Position numbers and translations under genes: made by a program | Part shown: positions 34,445 to 47,020 of the stretch, piece by piece | How the letters are laid out: the number at the start of each line of letters is the position of its first letter | Position numbering within the stretch: the first letter of the stretch is position 1 | NCBI GenBank assembly: GCA_028274465.1 | Contig: CM051456.1 | Span: forward strand, 70,728,753 to 70,792,752 | Reading direction: 5' to 3' | DNA length: 64,000 nt | From: Plantago ovata | Lineage: Eukaryota > Streptophyta > Magnoliopsida > Lamiales > Plantaginaceae | The notes under the pieces: generated by a model | What the model was told of the DNA's origin: nothing | Databases searched by the model: none | Seen by the model: the letters and a program-made list of their open reading frames with translations, nothing else

Positions 34445-36500
34445 AGAGGTTGATTGAATGAATTATTTACATGTTGTTGTTTGATTATCGTGAGTTTAAT
34501 TTTGGAGATTTATAATTGTTCTCTAATTGGATTAAGAATTCATGAATACGTATAACTGGGTTTGTACGATAATTAAAGTTTCATCAAGTTAAATCATCAT
34601 CATCTTTGTCATGGAGCACATTATTGATTAAATTAACGTTTAATCATCATCATCTTGGTCTTGGAACAAATTGAGTTTATTTAACTTTATTAAGACTATG
34701 AAAAGCAAAACAGAGACTGGGCTCTGTTCGTACGCCATGGCAGGCCGAAGCATGGAGCTTCGGCGGAGCTCGGCTCCTATCATCCTCCGTTCATCGAATC
34801 GAAGACATCTATCCTTCTCCGTTTCTCGTCCTCTCCTCAACCGTGCCTTCAATTTCAAGATTCAATTTGAGTTTAAGAATCGAAGAGCTCGAGCTGCCAT
34901 TGATGGTGTCCATGAAAGCTCCACAACCTCTGAACTCGAATCAATCTAAATCAATGGGTATGAGATTCGAAGATGTTTGACATCGATCGGAATTGCTCCG
35001 ACTAACGATACGCGGACGGGGATCCAAGATTGATTCGATCGATCGGAATTTTTTTATAAAAAAAAAAAAGGGATTTTGATTCTTGATGCCTTTTGATTCG
35101 ATATGTTGATGATTCGTATGGATGGATGATGTTTAATGATGGATTGATTGTTGGATTTGTGTTTGGAACACTAAGATTGATGGGAAAGTCGAATTGGAGT
35201 GAAGACTCCATTGTAGGACCAATGTGCAAGCTTTTGGAACTTGCAGGGACCAAATTGAGAATTTGCAAAAAGTATAAGGGCTTAGTTGAAAGGAACAAAA
35301 GTTTGGGGACCTTTATTACAATTTGACAGATTCTTCTGTCTTATTGTAGCAGAGGTCCCTGCACTGTTTATATTCATAAATCCAGTCCTTAAGTTTTCTA
35401 ATTTTCAATTTGACCATTAAAATTTGATTTTATAATTCTAGAAATTGCCACTGGTCCTCTGAGTATTTGATACGTTCGATTTAACCCTCATAAGTTTTAG
35501 AAACTTCATAAAAGCTTTCTGGAAATTCAAAATAAACCCCTAGAGTTTTAGAAATTTATTATTTAATTCATGAGTAGTTCATAAATTACATTTCTGTCAT
35601 AATATTAATCTTGGAGATTTATATTAATGATTAGATACATGTTTGACATAGCTTATAAACTAAGTTTAAATATTAATATTCTTTAGAAGATTATATTAAT
35701 GTAGAAACTTGTTTTAAATGTTTATAAATTTCTGGAAAACTCATAAATTAGATTTATGACTTATAAATTATTATAAATTGGATTTATAATTAATTTTAAT
35801 TTCTTGGAAATTAATAAATGTTGTATTTTTGAAGTAAAACATTTATAAATACTTTAGAAGTATAAAGATGAGACAAATTATATTTTCTTGCAAACTTTAA
35901 CTCACAATTACTTGCTCACACATCTCTGAATGTTTATATGATTTATTTTAAATCAGTATAGCACTTTATGTCCGCTATTTATGGGTAGGCGGCACCCACT
36001 AGTTTCCGGACCGCATCTGTCATATGCATGGGTAGGCGAGACTCATTACTTGCTTGTCTGCATATTGCATGCATGAGTAGGCGGACTCATTATTTGTTGG
36101 CCCGCGAATTGTATGTGTGGGTAGGCGGCGCCCTATGTTTGATAGTTATCTAAGATCTTGTTTAAGCGATTAAATACCCCGACATAATGTTCCCCATCTA
36201 AAATTTAAGTCTCGATTTGATCGCACGACGTCACCCATCATAATTGAATGATGAATGGAACCATCTAATCTCATGAGTAATATGCACCATAGTGCTTACT
36301 CTGTTTGCCGATGGAAATTCTCTTTCATAGGTCCATAGTTGGTACTGTGTGATGGTCGTGACTTACTTGGGCTATGTCGAGTCGCCATAGCGTCAGGCAT
36401 AGCCTATAGGACGTCGATCAAAGTAGCTTTGGTCAACCAAGAGTTGTATTGTACAATTGGTTTAGATACCTACCTTATTTGGCTATTACAGTGATCAGCC
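34445..36500 (+). other. 5' leader of element G
   Basis: Non-coding leader of about 2 kb, as in BARE-1/Angela. A moderately GC-rich open stretch at about 34671-34950 has no recognised product. The hairpin array is at 35981-36135. AT-rich otherwise. Confidence 0.65.
35981..36135 (+). repeat. four-unit hairpin array in the leader of element G
   Basis: Loops AGGCGGC, AGGCGAG, AGGCGG and AGGCGGC (35987-35993, 36034-36040, 36079-36084, 36123-36129) sit between stems TGGGT/ACCCA, ATGGGT/ACTCAT (one G-U), ATGAGT/ACTCAT and GGGT/GCCC (one U-G). Units are 44-47 bp apart and are separated by CCGC-type boxes. Same design as 16865-17020 in element C. Confidence 0.82.
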
Positions 36501-39500
36501 ATAGCAGGGGCTGTAGTAGTTCAAATTTTGATCTTGGCCATTAAGATTCATATTAGAAATGAATCCGTATTCTTCCAATGGGGTCGGTGAATATGATAAA
36601 ATTAATGGAACTAAATAAGTCAAAAGGCCTTGATTATTTAGTCGCTGAATGAGGATATTGTGAATTGTTATTGAATTAGAGTTAAATTTAATTCACGCTT
36701 TATTTACATTATGTTTTATAAGGTTGTTGTAGAATGGCATTTGATGAATACTATTAGTTTGATTCATTTACCAATGACATTTTGACTGTACTGTTATTTG
36801 CATTTGATTTAATTGAGTTTGTCTTGGACAAGCACGTACCCAAAATTGTCTTGTGTTTGAATTTGAGTGTTTCGAGTTGGACAAGAATACTTATATTAAA
36901 TACAAGGACAACTAGGTAACGTATTCGACTTAGGCGTGTACACAAGTAGCTTGCACAACATGAGAGTATGAAGACATTATAGAAGATACCTCTTAGAACA
37001 TGTATGATGAACATTGACCTTGGTCAACCTCTATTCTAGAGTTTAGCTAAATCAGTGGGAGTACAAGTTCTTATGATAGTCAATGCGTATTATCTTTAAA
37101 TGTTGAAATTTGATTTCTCTTCAAAAGCTCTAATATTATTTGGAATAAGAAAGTCAATTGAGGATGTTATAATTCTTAGAGAATATTGCTTGGCATTTCT
37201 TCAATTAATTTCTTTTAAGTCACTTCATGATTTGTATTAATTTCATAGAGAATATTAAATACAATAGAAGTGAGATTGACTAGAGCAGCATACTACTCAT
37301 AATATTTTGCAAGAACATCATCCATGGGTAAATGGTGCTCATAGTGAGCAGTTCTACTAAACCAATCCGTAAGGAATGGAAAGTAGAATAAATATACTAA
37401 GAGTTGCTCTAAATATATTTCCATATATCTTAAAGATGACCTTGGAAGAAAGAGTAAATGTCTAACGAATAATACACTCTATTGCAATTATAGTAATTCA
37501 ATGAGAGTATGGGTAGCAAAGTTTGATTCCTTGAACTTAAAGCAATTATTGCATAAAGATTCAAGCACATTATTGCGTATTGAAAATTGGTTATATCTAT
37601 GAAGTAATTTTAGTATTGGATACTAATTACAAATGAAATTATTCTATTGATTCCATATGTTAAGAACATTGTTTCTGTACTTGTTAAGACGATAGTGAAT
37701 TTACCTACTATTTAGTCACACTAATAGTATAGAGGTAGACGTCTTCAAGAACATAGATAAAAAGTTCTTAACCATAAGACATGGATTTCTCAATACATGA
37801 TAAGAAGACCAACATAACAAACCAATTTCCCAAAATTATATTATTTGTCAACTTGGTTGAACTTGCGAGATAAGAATGACAAGTGTTAAGTAAGTTAGAC
37901 TGCTTGACACCATTTGTGTTGAAACATATGGATTGTAAATCTTATCTTATAATTAAATGGTATTCACTAGATCTTTTTGGAAAGGGATGGATACCAAATA
38001 ACAATTTGAGATGACACACATTGCAAGGCATGTGTGAGCATTCAAATTGGGAAATGTCCTAATTCACCATGTGCTTTATATTTTCCTTGGTCTAACCACT
38101 TGCGCTTGAGAAGATGCAAGTTCATTGCCCCTGAGAAGTACAAAGTCACAATGCTGAATAGAATATAAACATGTTATATGGAGTATTTTATTCTTTGATT
38201 GGGTCAATTGGATAGTACTTACAACGTGGTTATGGATTGTTATAAAAGGCCATGGGTTCTAATAGAGTGGAATTAATTAAACCTTGTTAGACATGGTTAA
38301 TCTCCCATGATGGGTTCCATTGAAATGGAAATGCTATGTTCGACATAGATTAACCCATATACTTTGTTACACGTGCAATTGAAGCTCAATATGTATCCTA
38401 ATTATATCCTTACTAAATCAGTCTTAGAGACACATAATAGTTATGTTGTAAGATTCTTTATTACATAGTTGAATATGGGGTTGGCCCATATATGTATTAA
38501 AGTTCTTCATGATTAATAGGATTTTAGAATGTGCTAATTTGTGAAACTTTATCTCTATATTTATAAGAGAGAAATTGGATGTTGTGTCTTGACACATGTT
38601 ATTCTTTTAAAACTTGGAGTTCACAAGGAATGAATTAGATAGGAGTACAATGTTTGAAATGGTTTCAAGACCACAAATTAACTAATGAGGCTGATAACTT
38701 GTCATTTAACCATGACAAAGATTCAGAGGAAGATTCAACAGTGCTTGAGGTTAGTGGGAGTAAGTTACTTGGTAATGCCCATAAGCTAATGAAAGCATTT
38801 GGAGAGTAATCCTTTTATGAATAAGTTATTCCCATAAGTTGAAACAGTGCAATTTAAAGGTTGCACATTCTTCGTAGCAAGGTTAGCATTTGAGTGTTAC
38901 CTTGATCACTATAATTTATTGGGTGTCCCAATATTAGAGTGCCTCATAACATTCAGGATAATTAAACGAATTCGAACGCAAATGAACAAACTCCTAGGTT
39001 AAGTAAATTGTCGTGACAAATTGAATTGTATGGAATCCTTAAGAAGGATCACAATTATTTACTGTCATACTCGCATGGATGAGTTTATAACCTATAGCTA
39101 ACAAAATGATATTTGATATCGATTTTGAGAGGTGGCTTAAAGCCATAGGATCTTAAGAGATGGACTAGAGATTACTTAAGTTTAGAACTTAAGTAAATTG
39201 ATATTTTATTATTACATAGTAGTAGTTTCTTTCAGGAAAGTATTATATCAACAACGGAGTCTATGCCTACATAGTGTAGGACAATCAAAATTATATAGTT
39301 GAGTCTGGGAGACATACTATATATTATCTATTGGTTGGATTATAGACCAGTCCTATAAGATTTTACTTGCATGAGCATCTAATAATTGCATGATATATTT
39401 GATAACAAGCCTATACCACTTTCTGAGGAGAAACTTTATTCTAAAGTGTGTTTGACACAGTTATAGGCCTTAGTGTCGAATTCAAATCATGTATGGATAT

Positions 39501-40516
39501 GCAAATCAAATAAGACCAATGTGGACTTATGCAAGCCTCTAGGAGTTTGATCATTTACATTTGAAATAAGTAAATTAGTTTAACTTATTTCAAAAGTAGA
39601 TGAATGTTCTGTACATCTTTAGAAGTGTTTGTGTGAAGCTCTTCTCTATATGATTGAAAATGTTTGACACCAACATCATATGAAATAGTTTCCACATTAA
39701 CAGTCAAATATTGGTCATTCAAGACTTTCATTGTGAAGGGGGCTTGAATGAAAGTTTCTAGGATATTCTCATATTGAAACCTTGTGGGATAGGTTCGAGA
39801 GAATATTCAAATTCTTCATGATATTCACTATTTTGAATAAATAATGTGTTGATAAACAATAATAGAATTCTAGGAGAATCTATTATTATTATCACATGGT
39901 TATACTGTCAATATTAGATTGTCTTATTGAAGTATGAACTCCGTACATATACACGATGTTGTATAGTGCAACCATCGCCTAAAATGTACAAACGTGATAC
40001 ATCAAACAGTCAAGGTGACTTAGAATTATCAACAGATTTCATGGACAGTGGGAGCTTAGCTTAGATATATAGTATATATGAGTAGTAAGCTTCATTATAA
40101 ATGTGATGATTGGATTTATTGCAATTATAATTTTGTATTCATCTTAGTAATAGTATCATATTAGATTAGATCTAATGATGTATAGATTCAACAACCTATG
40201 TTCTGTATGATTATGCTAGAAGGTTCTTAGAAGAACAAGGGGTAGTTCCAAGTGTTAGTAATCGAATTGTGAAATTGCGATTATACTAATGCGACTGCAC
40301 ATGCAAAGGAACCAAGATCTTATGATACTAGCATGGATCTACTGAGACACTATCATTGGTTTGGAAACCACTGATAGATTGCAACATAAACAAATAAAGT
40401 AATTTCTCCGTGAGGACACTACGCTAATTCTTTCACAAAACCTTGTCTTTGGAAAGACAAGTTAGCCATTCCATGAATATAAATGTTGGACACACATGAG
40501 TGATTGACTCTAGGCC
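36500..40516 (+). pseudogene. degenerate coding region of element G, fossil
   Basis: About 4 kb of AT-rich sequence without a long open frame. Near 40270-40330 the text YCDYTNATAHAKEPRS aligns with the RNase H of element C (YCDNTGAVAQAREPRS). The upstream copia domains are too worn to delimit by eye. Many breaks. Confidence 0.6.
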
Positions 40517-40527
40517 AAGTGGGAGAT

Positions 40528-42535
40528 TGAAAGTATATATGTCCTAGAGACAACCAACATTAAGGACGATATGTACTTTAACGCATTCAGCTTATTGGTA
40601 TTTATTTATGTTACATTATTTAAGCATACATAAATACAATTGGCATTACATTTACTTAATAGATTATTTGGTTGTTTGAATTATTGTGTAAGATGTTCCC
40701 AAGGACTAAAGATAATCACCAAGTTAGTGGGAGTTTGCGTGTCAGAACTTAAGTCCTAAAATTAACCACTAGTTGATGGTCATTGAGATATGGGATATCA
40801 ATGATGCGATAGAGACTAGCATGTGTTGCATCAGATCCTTCGAGGATGTAGTAGTTCTCACTGCTGCGAATGGTTTGGTTATTCATGATGGACACATGGA
40901 CACTTTGGAGAGTGTTGGCATACCCAGCCGAGAAACCATTTGGTAAATTCTATTTAAATGTCTATGGGAGTATCGGATTGTAGGGTGATGTAATAGTCCT
41001 CAGACTTGAGGTCAATACTACATCATATGTGGAATAATATACTTTGACCATGCACAACGCTTGCACTCTTAAAGTAGGGTAGATACGGCATGCGTTGGGT
41101 ATATTAGGAATCATATGGTGTGAGTGGTTGGACCAAGATCAGGATTCATTCCTCCGAATAGATTCAAGGAAAGAATACTCTACATCTCATATTTAGTGCG
41201 ATCATTAGTCAGTGGCCACTGCAAAGATATATGTCAAAATGGTGTTTGGACATAATCATCTAGATCGACTAAGAAGATTGAGAGACAATGGATGAGTTAT
41301 TGGAATAGACACTAATCCATATTCTAGACTCATTCGAGTATTCGAGAATGAAAGGACTGTATCATCAAAGTACCCTACATCACAGACAGTTTGTATCTCC
41401 TCAACAAACGTTCCTTACATATTAGTATTGTCTAGTGACGATTGTCTAGGAATATTCACTGAGACCTTGATTTGATCATTGCATGATATGTGAGGGCCTA
41501 TGGGTCATATACAACTAGGTGATGATTCTCCCGATTAAGCATTAGGGTAAATTAAATGTCAATTGAATTGATAACATTTGATTTACTATTGTCAAGGATA
41601 TTTCATTTGATGGAAATCATTAATTAAGTTAAAATTAGATTTATAACTTAATTCATATATTAAATAAATATCAATTGGATTGGTAAATATTTAATTTAAT
41701 ATTATTGAGAATGATTCTATTTGATAGTAACAACTAATTAGTCAAATTGAATTGGATTCAATGGATTAATTTATACTTTAGAAAGTAAATTAATTAAATT
41801 AGATTTAATTAATAAAAGAAGAAAAGAATAATTAGATTAAATTGAATTTAATTAATTAAAAGTTAGAATGTGCATTTGAACCAATTTAGAATGAGGTTCA
41901 AGTGTTAAAAGCCCAAAAAAAAGGATTGCTAGTGATGGGCTTCGAACCCATGACCTCTAGCTTATTAGCTTGCACACACACCGACTGGGCCAGGCCCATG
42001 TAAACTAATTTATGCGTTTTACACGCATATATCCAGCATAGGCGGCTGGGTGATTTTAGTTAGTAGAAAAAATAAATCAGAAAGATACGTGTGGTACTAG
42101 GTTGTTGCTAAGATCTCTCCTTCTGTCTAGGGTTTCTACACGGTTGTATTCGTTCTAACTTCTTTCTTTTCTTCTTTGATTAATTCTCTTTTATTATGAT
42201 CTTTGAGATTTCTTTGTTTTGCTTAATGTAGATTTTGAATATGGATTTCCTAACATCCATGGAGAATTCATCAACGGAGAATTGAACTACGTTTGGCTTG
42301 ATCCTGAGGGTACGTAGGCAGCTTAGAATTGTTCTAAGTTCAGTCAGATTCTTTAGAAGATCATCATCAATTGTTCTTTGAAGAACAAATTTATGTAATG
42401 GAAGTTGGAAGCTGGACAACGGGTAAGTTATTTATATGGAGCATGTTAAATAATCATTCAATCAACGATCCATGTAGGAATATTTTTGAATTCCGCTGCA
42501 TTAACCTTAGAGGTAATTTCCTACAATTACTAACA
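40528..42535 (+). repeat. 3' LTR of element G, with its polypurine tract just before
   Basis: 2,008 bp, nearly identical to 32437-34432 (about 31 differences by eye). The tract AAGTGGGAGAT (40517-40527) abuts it. The GGCGG target copy follows. Confidence 0.9.
41931..42006 (-). ncRNA. tRNA-like segment in the 3' LTR of G
   Basis: Second copy of the segment at 33835-33910 with A and B boxes intact; differs by very few bases. Confidence 0.55.
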
Positions 42536-42540
42536 GGCGG

Positions 42541-43052
42541 ATGTGCATTGACTATAGGAGATTAAATGCCGCCACAAAGAAAGACCACTTCCCTCTCCCA
42601 TTTATTGATGACATGTTGAACCGCCTCGCGGGGCGGAAATTTTATTGTTTCCTTGATGGCTTGTCAGGTTTCTATCAAATTCCGATTGCGCCAGAGGATC
42701 AGGAGAAGACGACATTCACTTGCCCTTTCGGAACGTTTTCCTATAGGAGAATACCATTTGGGCTATGTAACGCCCCCGCCACTTTTCAAAGGTGCATGCT
42801 TTCTGTTTTTCCTGATATGGTGACTAAGTTTGTTGAGGTTTTCATGGATGATTTTTCCCTCTTTGGTGATTCTTTTGATGAATGCTTGCATAGATTAGAT
42901 CTTGTTCTCAAAAGGTGTATCAAATGCAATTTAACTCTAAGTTGGGACAAAAGTCATTACATGGTTAGGGAAGGAATTGTTCTAGGACATGTGGTCTCCG
43001 AAAGGGGAATCGAAGTAGATAAGGCAAAGATAGAAATAATTGAGAAGCTTCC
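42541..43052 (+). pseudogene. RT core of element H, fossil
   Basis: CIDYRRLNAATKKDHFPLPF, FYCFLDGLSGFYQIPIAPED, TFTCPFGTFSYRRIPFGLCN and the catalytic FMDD box (about 42843-42854, FMDDFSLFGDSFDECL) are the classical palm motifs of Ty3/gypsy RT in the Athila/Tat branch. Element G precedes it and solo LTR K1 interrupts it. Confidence 0.9.
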
Positions 43053-44312
43053 TGATGAAACGGTTTGTCAGACTCGATTAATCAAATAAATTTGTATTTA
43101 GCCAAAGGCAATTCACAACTACAACGAAAACCGTAGTGTAGCAGTAGAATAACCTCGAGTGTCGATCTCTAAGGACTATAACTAGCTTTATCTAATTTAA
43201 CTTGAGAATATAAAATAGCAGACGATTTAGCAAAGGTTTTTCTTAACAGATAATGGAGATTGGTGATAGTATGGTTATTCAAAGCATAGCAGGATAATAA
43301 TCATGCATAAATTCCCCGGTTTTGCATAGAGATCTTTGATCAATGAGTTGTCCAGTTGTAATTATTCAACACTACGAAGATATAGATTTAGATAGATCAA
43401 AGATCAATGAATTGTCCAATTGTGTTCAGTAATTATTCAACCATACGAAGATAGAGATTTAGATAGATCAAAGAAATAAAGCAATAACTCTAGGTATAAT
43501 GCGCGATATAGCCATTAGCATAATTATTAACCCTTCGCTAAGAAATCACATACTATCACCAACGAGAAGTTTTGCTACTCATAGTTGTCATGCAATCAAC
43601 AGAAATCATACCACGAATGAATGAAAACATGATGAAAGATAAATAAAAATAAGTAGAAAAACTGTAAGATACAAAGTTACCGAAGGTTGTCAATCTCCGA
43701 GGAATCGCGATTTTACAAGCTTCAAACTGCTAAGAAAACGTATCTCCTAAGCTAAGAACCTCCAGAACAGGCTCTGGGAAATTCCTACCTAAAACTACTG
43801 AGAAAGGTGAGAGAAAAGGTCTAGAAAAGTATGAAAAACAGAGAAAAACTGAGCAACTATATATAGGCTTCGAATTGCGTGGGGCGAAGGGCCCCACACA
43901 CCGGGCGATTCGCCTGGTGTGGGGCGATTCGCCCCACATCCCGGGCGACTCGCCCGGGAGTAAATTTCGGCCAGATACGCGTTTTCGACGCGTTTTTGGA
44001 TTTCTTCCCCTTTTTGGACTCGGTTTCTGACTTCTAGTGACCTTCTAGCCTCCAGATTCGACCCCTAGACTTCAAATCCTATCCAGAATATTTCAGATAT
44101 TCCAATTAGGCTTCTGGAACACCAATTCCTTGTCTACTTCAATATAATTGCCCGGAAAACCTCGTTTTTCAACCAAAACCTGTAAAATAAAAACTAAAGG
44201 GAAACGTGACACTATTCTAATAAAATGCACTAAAATATAGCTAAATTAACATAGAGGATAGCTAAAATAGGTGAAAAAGACACAAATGAAAGTGTAAAAT
44301 ACACTTTCATCA
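43053..44312 (-). repeat. solo LTR K1, Athila-like, in the RT of H
   Basis: 1,260 bp flanked by CTTCC (43048-43052 and 44313-44317); TGATGAAAC at one side and CTTTCATCA at the other mark LTR ends, minus orientation. No interior remains, so LTR-LTR recombination removed it. It has a perfect terminal hairpin (TGAAAGTGTA / TACACTTTCA, 44287-44309) and GC palindromes at 43880-43960 beside a TATATATAG box. Same subfamily as element I. Confidence 0.9.
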
Positions 44313-44317
44313 CTTCC

Positions 44318-45302
44318 CCCACCCACTTGTGTCAAAGAACTTCAGTCTTTTCTTGGTCATGTAGGATTCCATAGGAGGTTTATCAAAGATTTTTCGTAAA
44401 TTGCAAAACTATTAAGCAACTTGCTTGCAAAAGATGTGATTTTCCACTTTTCCAAAGATTGCTTAGAAGCCTTTAACACACTTACGGCAAGATTAATCAC
44501 TGCTCCTATAGTAGTGCCACCTAATTGGAAACTTCCTTTCGAGATAATGTGTGATGCCTCAAATTTTGCTATAGGGGTAGTTTTATGCGAAAAGGTAGAC
44601 AAGCAGTATCGTGTGATTTACTATGTTAGCAAGACCCTAGACTCAGCTCAAGTTAACTATACAACTACTGAAAAAGAATTTTTAGCTGTTGTCTTTGCTT
44701 TACAAAAGTTTAGGTCTTCTTTGTTTGGACACCCTGTGAATGTCCACACTGATCATGCTGCTTTAAGACACTTAATAGCTAAACAAGATTCTAAGCCGAG
44801 ATTAATCCGTTGGGTCTTACTGTTACAGGAATTTGATTTGACCATAGTGGATAGGGCTGGTACAGAAAATCACATAGCTGATCACTTGTCTAGAATTCCA
44901 AATATCCCCGTAGATGAAATTCCTGACAATGAGGATCTCCCCGATGAACACTTGATGAGAGTAGATGAAGAGCCATGGTATGCTGATATTGTGAATTATT
45001 TGGTTACGGGTATTTGCCCAACTAACTACTCAGCCTCCGATAGGAGAGCACTCTCAAAACAGTGCAGGTTTTACATATGGGATGATCCGAACCTTCTTAG
45101 AGAAGGGGCTGATGGAATCTTGAGGAGGTGTGTTCCACAAGGAGAACAACGAAGTGTACTGAGTCATTATCATGAGCTTCAGTGCGGCGGACACTACAGT
45201 GGGGATAAAACAGCCCGTAAGGTGTTACAAGCAGGATTTTTCTGGCCATCCTTGCACCGAGATGCGAGAGAATTTGTGAAGAATTGTGACCCATGTCAGT
45301 GA
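44318..45302 (+). pseudogene. RT end, RNase H and integrase zinc region of element H, fossil
   Basis: RNase H is seen in [61 protein letters not shown] and the DHLSR end. A linker leads to the integrase HHCC region with [20 protein letters not shown] and FVKNCDPCQ. These would degrade template RNA and start integration. Confidence 0.88.
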
Positions 45303-45596
45303 GGGGGCAATATCGGCAAGAAGCAAGAAATGCCCCAGCAAGGGAATCTAGTAGTAGAACCTTTTGATGTATGGGGAATTGATTTTATGGGACCATTCCC
45401 ATCAAGCTTGGGATATGAGTACATTCTAGTCGCGGTGGACTACGTCACTAAGTGGGTGGAGGCAGTCCCCACTAGGAAGAATGATGCTTCGGTAGTCTTG
45501 AAATTCTTGAAAGATGTGATCTTCACCTGGTTCGGAATTCCTAGAACAATTATCAGTGATGGAGGTTCTCACTTCGTCAACCGTTCTTTTGCCTCA
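45303..45596 (+). pseudogene. integrase core, first part, of element H, fossil
   Basis: [15 protein letters not shown] carries the first catalytic Asp and [13 protein letters not shown] the second; the text between ([18 protein letters not shown]) is standard gypsy. Solo LTR K2 follows. Confidence 0.88.
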
Positions 45597-46796
45597 TGAT
45601 GAACGGAGAATTTGTCAGATTCTAATTAATCAAATGAATTTGTATTTAGCCAAAGGCAATTCACAACTACAACGAAAACCGTAGTGTAGCAGTAGAATAA
45701 TCTCGAGTGTCGATCTCTAAGGACTATAACTAGCTTTATCTAATCTAACTTAAGAATATAAATCAACAGACGACTTAGCAAAGGTTTTTCTTAACAGATA
45801 ATGGAGATTGGTGATAGTATGGTCATTCGAAGCATAGCAGGTTAATAATCATGCATGAAGTCCCCGGTTTTGCATAGAGATCTTTGATCAATGAATTGTC
45901 CAATTGTGTTCCGTATTATTCAACACTACGAAGATAGAGGTTTTAGATAGATCAAAGAAATAAAGCAATAACTCAAAGTATAATGCGAGATATAGCCATT
46001 AGCATAATTATTAACCCTTCGCTAAGAAATCACATACTATCACCAACGAGAAGTTTAGCTACTCATAGATGTCATGCAATCAACAGAAATCCTAGCACGA
46101 ATGAATGAAAACATGTTGAAAGATAAATAAATATAAACAGAAAAACTATAAGATACAATGTTACCGAAGGTTGTCAATCTCCGAAGAATTGCGATCTTAC
46201 AAGCTCCAAAATGCTAAGAAAAAGTATCTCCTAAGCTAAGAATCCCCAGAACAGGCTCTGGAGAATTCCTACCTAAAACTAATGAGAAAGGTGAGAGAAA
46301 AGGTCTGGAAAAGTATGAAAAACGGAGAAAACTGAGCAACTATATATAGTGATTCGGCAGGTGTGGCGCGAAGGGCCCCACACACCGGGCGATTCGCCTG
46401 CTGTGGGACGATTCGCCCCACGTCCCGGGCGACTCGCCCGGGAGGTTTTTTCGGCCTTTTACGCGTTTTCGACGCGTTTTTGGATTTCTTCTCCTTTTCG
46501 GACTCGGTTTTTGCCTTCTAGTGACCTTTTAGCCTTCAGACTCGACCCCTAGATTTCAAATCCTATCCGGAATCTTCTGGATACTCCAAATAGGCCTTCG
46601 GAACACCAATTCCTTGTCTACTTCAATATAATTGCCCGGAAAACCTCGTTTTTCAACCAAAACCTGTAAAATACAAACTAAAGGGAAACGTTACACTATT
46701 ATAATAAAATGCACTAAAATATAGCTAAATTAACATAGAGGATAGATAAAATAGGTGAAAAAGACTCAAATGAAAGTGTAAAATACACGTTCATCA
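45597..46796 (-). repeat. solo LTR K2, Athila-like, in the integrase of H
   Basis: 1,200 bp flanked by CCTCA (45592-45596 and 46797-46801), minus orientation, same subfamily as K1 and element I. GC palindromes lie at 46365-46445 beside TATATATAG near 46340. Confidence 0.9.
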
Positions 46797-47020
46797 CCTC
46801 ACTATTGAAGAAGTACAGCGTTACCCATAATGTAAAATATAGGTGAAAAAGACTCAAATACAAACTAAAGGGAAACGTTACACTATTATAATAAAATGCA
46901 CTAAAATATAGCTAAATTAACATAGAGGATAGATAAAATAGGTGAAAAAGACTCAAATGAAAGTGTAAAATACACGTTCATCACCTCACTATTGAAGAAG
47001 TACAGCGTTACCCATAATGT
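46671..47020. repeat. 163-bp direct duplication across the K2/H junction
   Basis: 46671-46833 and 46858-47020 look identical, each holding the outer LTR end of K2, the target copy and the first ~32 bp of resumed H sequence. A 24-bp filler (46834-46857) between them resembles an LTR segment just inside the unit. This is a post-insertion duplication or an assembly artefact. Confidence 0.8.

Larger units (their letters stand above)
32437..42535 (+). mobile_element. Angela-type copia element G, interior degenerate
   Basis: A 10.1-kb insertion in the RT of H, flanked by GGCGG (32432-32436 and 42536-42540). LTRs are 32437-34432 and 40528-42535, with an initiator-Met primer site at 34434 and a purine tract at 40517-40527 like that of element C. 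The leader carries the same hairpin array as C. Only a worn copia RNase H end is recognisable by eye (near 40260-40500); most of the interior has no long frame. The LTRs differ by only about 1.5%, so a copy already lacking its genes probably moved with borrowed proteins. Confidence 0.88.
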
